Positions 58,985 through 64,000 of a DNA stretch of 64,000 nucleotides are shown one piece after another; position 1 is the stretch's first letter; the number at the start of each line of letters is the position of its first letter. This stretch comes from Gossypium raimondii. Taxonomy: Eukaryota; Streptophyta; Magnoliopsida; Malvales; Malvaceae. The stretch covers positions 24,986,001 through 25,050,000 of the forward strand of contig NC_068569.1 of NCBI RefSeq assembly GCF_025698545.1, in the 5' to 3' direction. The notes under the pieces were generated by a model. It had not been told where the DNA came from and did no database searches. It saw only the letters and a list, made by a program, of their open reading frames with translations. The position numbers and the translations under genes were made by a program.

Positions 58985-59660
58985 TAGAACATAGAGGCGT
59001 GTTTGAAAATAACATATAATAAATATTAAAATGTATGGTTTAAAACTAATTAATATAACACATAAAATATGTACGATATTAAAATGGAAAAAATAAAATT
59101 CAATCGTGAGTAAAATGTAGTTTAAACACGTAAATACATCATATTAAGAATACCAATAAGTGAACCCAAGTTGTGGTCTATTTGCCAAGTGTTTATCTTC
59201 ATCAGAAATAGCCTAGGTTTGAACCATCACTTAACAAAAAAAAAAATACTATTAATGAGTACAATTGTTTATCATGGTGTTGTCACAATTTTGAGTCGAT
59301 ATCGAGTTAACTTTTGGCACCAACTCAATCAACATTATTAATACTAAAAATTCTATCACATACGTATGTATGTGAAAATTACCTACTTAGAAAATAGAGG
59401 GTGTTTAAAATAATATAAATAAATAATAACATATGAAATATGTATAATATTAAAATGAAAAAATAGATTAAATTGTGAGTGAAATAAAATTTAAACACGT
59501 AAATACATTACTAAAAATTCTATCACACACGTATATATGCATGTGGAAACCATTTATTTAGAACATAAATTTATGTTTAAAAATAACATATAGTGAATAT
59601 ATAATGAAATGATCAATATATACAATTAATTGAGGTAATAAAATATGCATAATACAATTA
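58985..59660. repeat. Three diverged direct repeats
   Basis: TAGAAMATAGAGG/TGTTTAAAAATAACATAT followed by ATATGTAYRATATTAAAATG and TTTAAACACGTAAATACAT occurs near 58985, 59388 and, in part, 59558. ATCACAYACGTATRTATG lies between units. No coding content. Confidence 0.6.
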
Positions 59661-60453
59661 AAATGAAAATATTATATTAAATAAAGCTTTGATTCAATGG
59701 TAAAGATTATATTTTATTGATAAAGATGGTAGAAGTTCAAATTCAATCACATTCAAAATTTTTATTGATTTTTAAAAAAATAAAAGATTAACATAACCTT
59801 GAATAATATGACTTATTTTATTACGAAGGACATTTTATAATTTTCATAACCGAGTCCCAACTCAGTTATTAAATTATCAAAATGCCCTTATTTTAACAAA
59901 GTAATAAATGTTAATTTAAGGATATTTTTTCTTTTAAATAAATATAAAAAATTTAAGTTTGCGATGAGATCTGAACCCAAAACACCAAAAATGCACTCTC
60001 CCAACTTTGCCATTTCAACTAAATTAAATAAGATTTAGTTTATAAGTGAATTCTTAATAAATATATGTTACATAATTATTTTCAGTTGGTATGCAATAAT
60101 TATTTTCAATAAAAATACATAACATTTTATAAAAAATACATACAAAATTATCAAAATATATTTACTTTCTCATTTCCTAATATGATATTTATTTATTAAA
60201 ATAATACTTTTATAAATAAAATAATTTAAAGAAAAAAATATGAAAACTTAAGCAGATTCAACAACCGTCATGTTCTAGTTGAGTCAAAGATTTACATCCT
60301 ATGACTGAAAAGAGTAAAAATAAATATCTTTAAGTTATTTTCTAGAACAAATTTACTTCGTTTGAAGTTGAGCTTGCGTTTGAGATTTGTGGTTGGGTCA
60401 AAGACTACAATTTTTTTTCCTTTTTCCCAATATAAACATTGTCGATTTGTTTT
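59661..60453. other. AT-rich intergenic sequence
   Basis: No gene. Confidence 0.4.
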
Positions 60454-60995
60454 TTTTAATTTCTCTTCCTCCTTTTATTTTATTGAGTAGATTTGAGGAG
60501 GATAAAAAATAGATTCAATAGCTAAAGCTTGTTCGAAAGTTTTGATCTCATTGATGGCAACCATAAATTTTACGATTAATTTAGGAGAGAATGTAAAAAA
60601 TAGAATGTCGGTAATGATAATATATTACAAAAAAAAGAGAAATAAAAATAAAGAACACAGATTTTTATGTGGAAACTTTTTTGGGAAAAAACCACAGAGG
60701 AGAAGAAACTTTACTATGTCGAATTCGAATGATTACAAGAGAAATAGACTATGTCTATTTATAGGCTTGTAAAACCATATTCTAATAGGAGTGTAGTAAG
60801 ATTGAAACACCTTATTCTAATCAATATCAAATAGATGAAGTTTAATAAGGTTTAAAAACCTTATTCTAAAATAAAATAAAAGAAGTATAATGCTATAAGG
60901 ATTTTATTTTTATTTTATTTTACCACCGTATTTTATTTAAATAAGGATTCGGTCACTTAGTTCTAACATAGAAAATTAACAAATCAAATCATTTA
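60454..60995. repeat. Direct repeat, copy 2, interrupted by LTR
   Basis: Flanks of the LTR at 60592-60968 match 58437-58625 on both sides (GCTAAAGCTTGTTCGAAAG left, AAAATTAACAAATCAAATCA right). Confidence 0.85.
60592..60968 (-). mobile_element. Copia-type solo LTR (family E)
   Basis: It is 377 bp. On minus it begins TGTTAGAACTAAGTGACC and ends TTTTTTACA. TSD-like flanks are GAGAA (60587-60591) and TAGAA (60969-60973). TATAAATAGACATAG on minus (near 60750) is a plausible promoter, followed by an U5-like CTCTTGTAATC region. No genes. Confidence 0.75.
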
Positions 60996-62753
60996 AAATT
61001 TTTATTTTCTCTTTAGAGCTTAAATTGGATTTGATATAATATTTTTTATATTTATAGTATTTTATATTTAAAGTTTTAAAAGTTTGACTTTATTTAAAAT
61101 CACATAAAATGTTTAAAAATAAATTTGTCTTTATCAAACAATCCAATAATTTTCAGTAATAAATTTTAAGTAATATATCAAATATATTTTATAACTTAAA
61201 TTTAACAATTAAATTTTTCGTATTTAAATTTTCAATACTTAAAATTTTAATTTACCAAACAAAACATTAATTCAATATTTAAACTTTGGGTACAACTTTA
61301 GAGCTTATCAAACAGCACTTGAGTTTATATTTTTTTTAAAAATAATTTAATAAAAATAATTCTTATAAAATAAAATAAAATAAAATAAATATTTATTTTA
61401 AATTATAACTTGTAAATTGTAATTGTGGTATTGAATTATATGGGATGCAGGCGGGCTCTGTGAATCTCAGAACTCTCCCCATTGATTCTAAAAAGGTTCA
61501 GTTTCAAGGCGAAGGCAAGACCCATTTGATATTCCTAACTTGCATTTTAGACGCATCACAAATCAAAATGAGGTCATTCAATACGATATCATTAAATTAT
61601 TTCCACCAGTTTTGACCCCATTTTTTAAAATTTTATATTCACCTCCAAATAATAAACTATGGCTTCACCCCTTAAATTTTAAAATATTAATATCCCTCCT
61701 ATAGTCATCAATGAACCAAGTAGCCTCTACGACAGGGATGAGCGTCATCAGGATGGATCCAGGGGTATGCGGGGCGGTATCTTGAAATTTTTAGATTTTT
61801 AAATTATATATATAAATTTTCATGTTCATATTGTATAATATTTGTCTCTTTTAGTCAAATTAATTCGAATTTTTACCAAATAAAAATGTCTCATTCTAGT
61901 ATGTTGAAAGAAAATGTAAATTTTCTCAGCATATTATATCTTTTAGGAGGTTGATTACAAAAACAAAAGCTAAAAAAGCCATAAAACGTCACCAAAAATG
62001 ATAATATAATTTTGTATATATAATGCAGAAACCGACAACCATTAGCATGTATATGACAAATTAAATTTCCATAGTCCGCTTTCAGTTCCATCACTTCCAT
62101 GTACTATCATATGACAAAGGATTCATTCTTTCTTTTATCGATACCATGTCATGTGTACTGTATCAGAAAAAAGTGTTTTCAGATGGATGAATGAATTGAT
62201 TACCAACTTGCTGAGCCTAAAACCAAAAGCTAGTTACAGCTAGTGCTCAATTCCACGTCGGCCTCATCTGCATGGTCCGTGCCTTCATGGCTGATGCCTT
62301 TTGGATTGATTTCGAAGTAACAATTGTTTGAAGTTGACGTGTACATATAGACATGTATGCTAAAATAAATAGGATGGCCGATGTGTCAGTTAAGTTGGAG
62401 CCCAAATAACCGACATGAACTTCAATAATTTAAAGTGGGGTTGTAGTTCGTTTTCAAGCCCTCTAAGACCTTATGGCAAGTTTTTGTCATTGGTAAATCA
62501 TAAATGTGGTTTTTGAGTTGGAGGAATGGAGGGTATGCCAATACCAGACTGCAAGTGAAAAGAGCTCGACTCGCTTTCTTTCTCTCAATGTATAATATTC
62601 TCCATATTTCTTTCAGACCTTATCTTAATTTCATGAGATATGGGAGGCACGTGGCTTATATGAACTCTGCAGCATGCATGAACGCATAAATCTGTTCATA
62701 TGATTAATGTATTTAATTTATATTTATCTTATCAAATCATTAGTGCAAATTAC
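60974..62753. other. AT-rich intergenic sequence
   Basis: No recognisable gene. 62220-62700 is less AT-rich but has no supported frame. Confidence 0.4.
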
Positions 62754-62971
62754 ATTAGTAGTCATTTAACTATAATTTTTTATCACTCAACTATGGAAAG
62801 TTAGAAAATAGTCATCCAATTATTCAAATTTTTTCACTATCCGACTAACGTAAAAATGAAAATGCCAAAAATCTAAGATAATTGAGTAACTAAAAAAGAT
62901 GAAGCTATAGTTGAGTGATCATTTTTCATAATTGAGTGATGAAAAAAACATAATTGGATGACTAATAATAT
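62754..62971. mobile_element. Small inverted-repeat element (MITE-like)
   Basis: About 218 bp with inverted ends: TTAGTAGTCATTTAACTAT on the left, TTATTAGTCATCCAATTATG for the reverse complement of the right. Internal TCACTCAACTATGG/TCACTCAACTATAG words occur in opposite orientation. TSD unclear. Confidence 0.55.
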
Positions 62972-63014
62972 AAATACGAATAAATATGAATGCATTTCGT
63001 ATACCAATAATCTA

Positions 63015-63022
63015 CCACGTGG
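63015..63022. promoter_or_regulatory. G-box CCACGTGG upstream of SAUR
   Basis: Palindromic G-box about 625 bp upstream of the SAUR start; the class of site bound by bHLH (PIF) and bZIP factors. Function inferred from sequence only. Confidence 0.4.
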
Positions 63023-63108
63023 CCTACACATCACGTATAAGTATAACAAGTCTATTTTGCATGGAAGAAACAATTAGCAGGACATAATTCATGGAAGAAA
63101 CACGACAT

Positions 63109-63114
63109 CACGTG
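63109..63114. promoter_or_regulatory. G-box CACGTG upstream of SAUR
   Basis: Second CACGTG, about 535 bp upstream of the start. Confidence 0.4.
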
Positions 63115-63409
63115 TTTTGAAACTATGTTAAATGATGAGTTGAAAATGGTTTTTAAGGAAGTGCTCAATGTATAAATTTATTTATATTTTGATAATGTAT
63201 AAAAATAGAAATCCATTAAACTTAAATGTAATCCATTTAAATACCAAATAACAAAAAACAAAATAACTCTTCATGTCTAAAAACTACCCTCAGTTTAACT
63301 TGCATGGGATACTTTTCTAAATCACAGCTTCAATACATTAGCAACAGTTGTCCCGGGGATTTAATTGTAGCTAGAGAGAAGAACAGTATAATCAAAATCA
63401 ATCCTTACT

Positions 63410-63441
63410 TGTCTGCCTGACCCTCCATCAATCTCTGTCTC
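63410..63441 (+). promoter_or_regulatory. Auxin-response-like elements
   Basis: TGTCTG at 63410-63415 and the canonical TGTCTC at 63436-63441, 90-115 bp upstream of the TATA box, in the orientation and place expected for ARF binding. Confidence 0.45.
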
Positions 63442-63522
63442 TCTTTCTCTCTCTCTTAACACCAAAGCTTTTACATCCTTATCTTCCATTATAATGAAGG
63501 CAAGCCACACCTCCCAACTTCT

Positions 63523-63533
63523 CTATATATATA
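63523..63533 (+). promoter_or_regulatory. TATA box of SAUR gene
   Basis: CTATATATATA, 115-125 bp upstream of the ATG, preceded by a CT-rich tract. Confidence 0.6.
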
Positions 63534-63647
63534 CTGTAGAGCATTCCCTTTTAATTAATCCAAACATCTTTCATTTTTTTTTCTATTGAATACATATATG
63601 TATCTATAATTCATTCCCACACTTTTCAGTTTTCTTTTTCTCGAGTG

Positions 63648-63896
63648 ATGATGCGAAAGAAGGTAGAGGTTGATAAAAGGAGTAGAGCTCCGAAGGGCCA
63701 TTTTGTGGTATATGTAGGCACTGAAATGACAAGGTTTGTAATTCCCACATCGTTCCTCAACAACCCTATCTTCCAGCAATTGCTCGATAAAGCTGCAGAA
63801 GAGTACGGATTCAATAACCAGAACAGGATTCTACTGCCTTGTGATGAGTTTACTTTTCAAAGCCTTACCAAGTATTTGGCCAAGCAATGTCCTTAG
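63648..63896 (+). CDS. SAUR: SAUR (small auxin-up RNA) family protein
   Basis: Intronless gene for an 82-residue protein. SAURs are short-lived auxin-induced proteins; many inhibit PP2C.D phosphatases at the plasma membrane, which raises H+-ATPase activity and cell expansion. The whole protein is the SAUR domain after a basic N-terminus (MMRKKVEVDKRSR): APKGHFVVYVG, then MTRFVIPTSFLNNPIFQQLL, then AAEEYGFNNQNRILLPCDE and FQSLTKYLA. The length fits the compact SAUR type. The start is ATG 63648, with an ATG at 63651 as alternative; the frame is open one codon upstream to a GTG, which is not used. It has its own TATA box and a polyadenylation signal 89 bp past the stop. Confidence 0.95.
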   Translation: MMRKKVEVDKRSRAPKGHFVVYVGTEMTRFVIPTSFLNNPIFQQLLDKAAEEYGFNNQNRILLPCDEFTFQSLTKYLAKQCP

Positions 63897-63984
63897 ACAT
63901 CTTTGGTCCATTTTCAGCTCTTGACAATAGCTTAATCATGGTGATGACAAAGTTTGTATTTGTCAAAACCTTGTGTAATCTGTT

Positions 63985-63990
63985 AATAAA
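63985..63990 (+). terminator. Polyadenylation signal of SAUR gene
   Basis: AATAAA 89 bp after the stop codon. Confidence 0.55.
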
Positions 63991-64000
63991 AATGCTCAAC

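Overview
This window looks like a piece of a eudicot plant nuclear chromosome. It is AT-rich with long non-coding stretches, and four single-copy-type plant genes sit among layers of decayed mobile DNA. The gene families and the style of the repeats (long LTRs beginning TGTAAC with palindromic arrays, CACACGG-rich LTRs) remind me of cotton (Gossypium, Malvaceae). That placement is recollection and inference; nothing here proves the species.

Host genes. (1) A class I TCP transcription factor on the minus strand, 25819-27075, one exon, 418 aa. (2) An NDR1/HIN1-like membrane protein (NHL6 type) on the minus strand, 43665-44441, one exon, 258 aa. (3) A cytosolic-type alkaline/neutral invertase (GH100, CINV1 type) on the minus strand, 46652-50285, four exons whose GT-AG junctions I placed base by base, 557 aa. 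(4) A small auxin-up RNA (SAUR) gene on the plus strand, 63648-63896, with TATA box, auxin-response-like sites, two G-boxes and a polyadenylation signal. They do not form an operon or an evident pathway. NHL6 and the invertase are neighbours in the same orientation.

Mobile DNA, left to right. 1-1375 is the end of a long LTR (family T). 2150-2960 is the 3' end of a Ty1/copia element on the minus strand. 2964-4640 is a broken pararetrovirus-like (Caulimoviridae-type) relic. 5033-5415 holds a tight hairpin and a small inverted-repeat element. 7160-15110 is the C-terminal part of a LINE reverse transcriptase, split by a solo LTR (8337-14407) that is itself split by another solo LTR (9992-12915). 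Target-site duplications (TSDs) prove the order of these events. 15560-16740 is a retrotransposon gag relic. 17193-21372 holds a truncated hAT-like MITE and two inverted LTR ends of family B. 23403-24078 is a complete MITE. 27471-28478 is a complete Mutator-like element with a 9-bp TSD, about 395 bp upstream of the TCP start codon. 29384-39380 contains LTR pieces, a solo LTR (30910-33892), and a second nest (solo LTR 34341-39375 split by solo LTR 36134-38942). Two related solo LTRs of about 570 bp (41840-42414 and 52055-52625) flank the NHL6-invertase pair. A further solo LTR is at 53703-55863, and a short copia-type solo LTR at 60592-60968 has its empty-site paralogue 2 kb away.

I found no complete LTR retrotransposon: every LTR with both ends defined is solo. 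I found no tRNA or rRNA gene, no CRISPR array and no plausible novel multi-gene system. The most interesting material is the reconstructable nesting history, the palindromic tandem arrays inside the LTRs, the Mutator-like element next to the TCP gene, and the viral relic.
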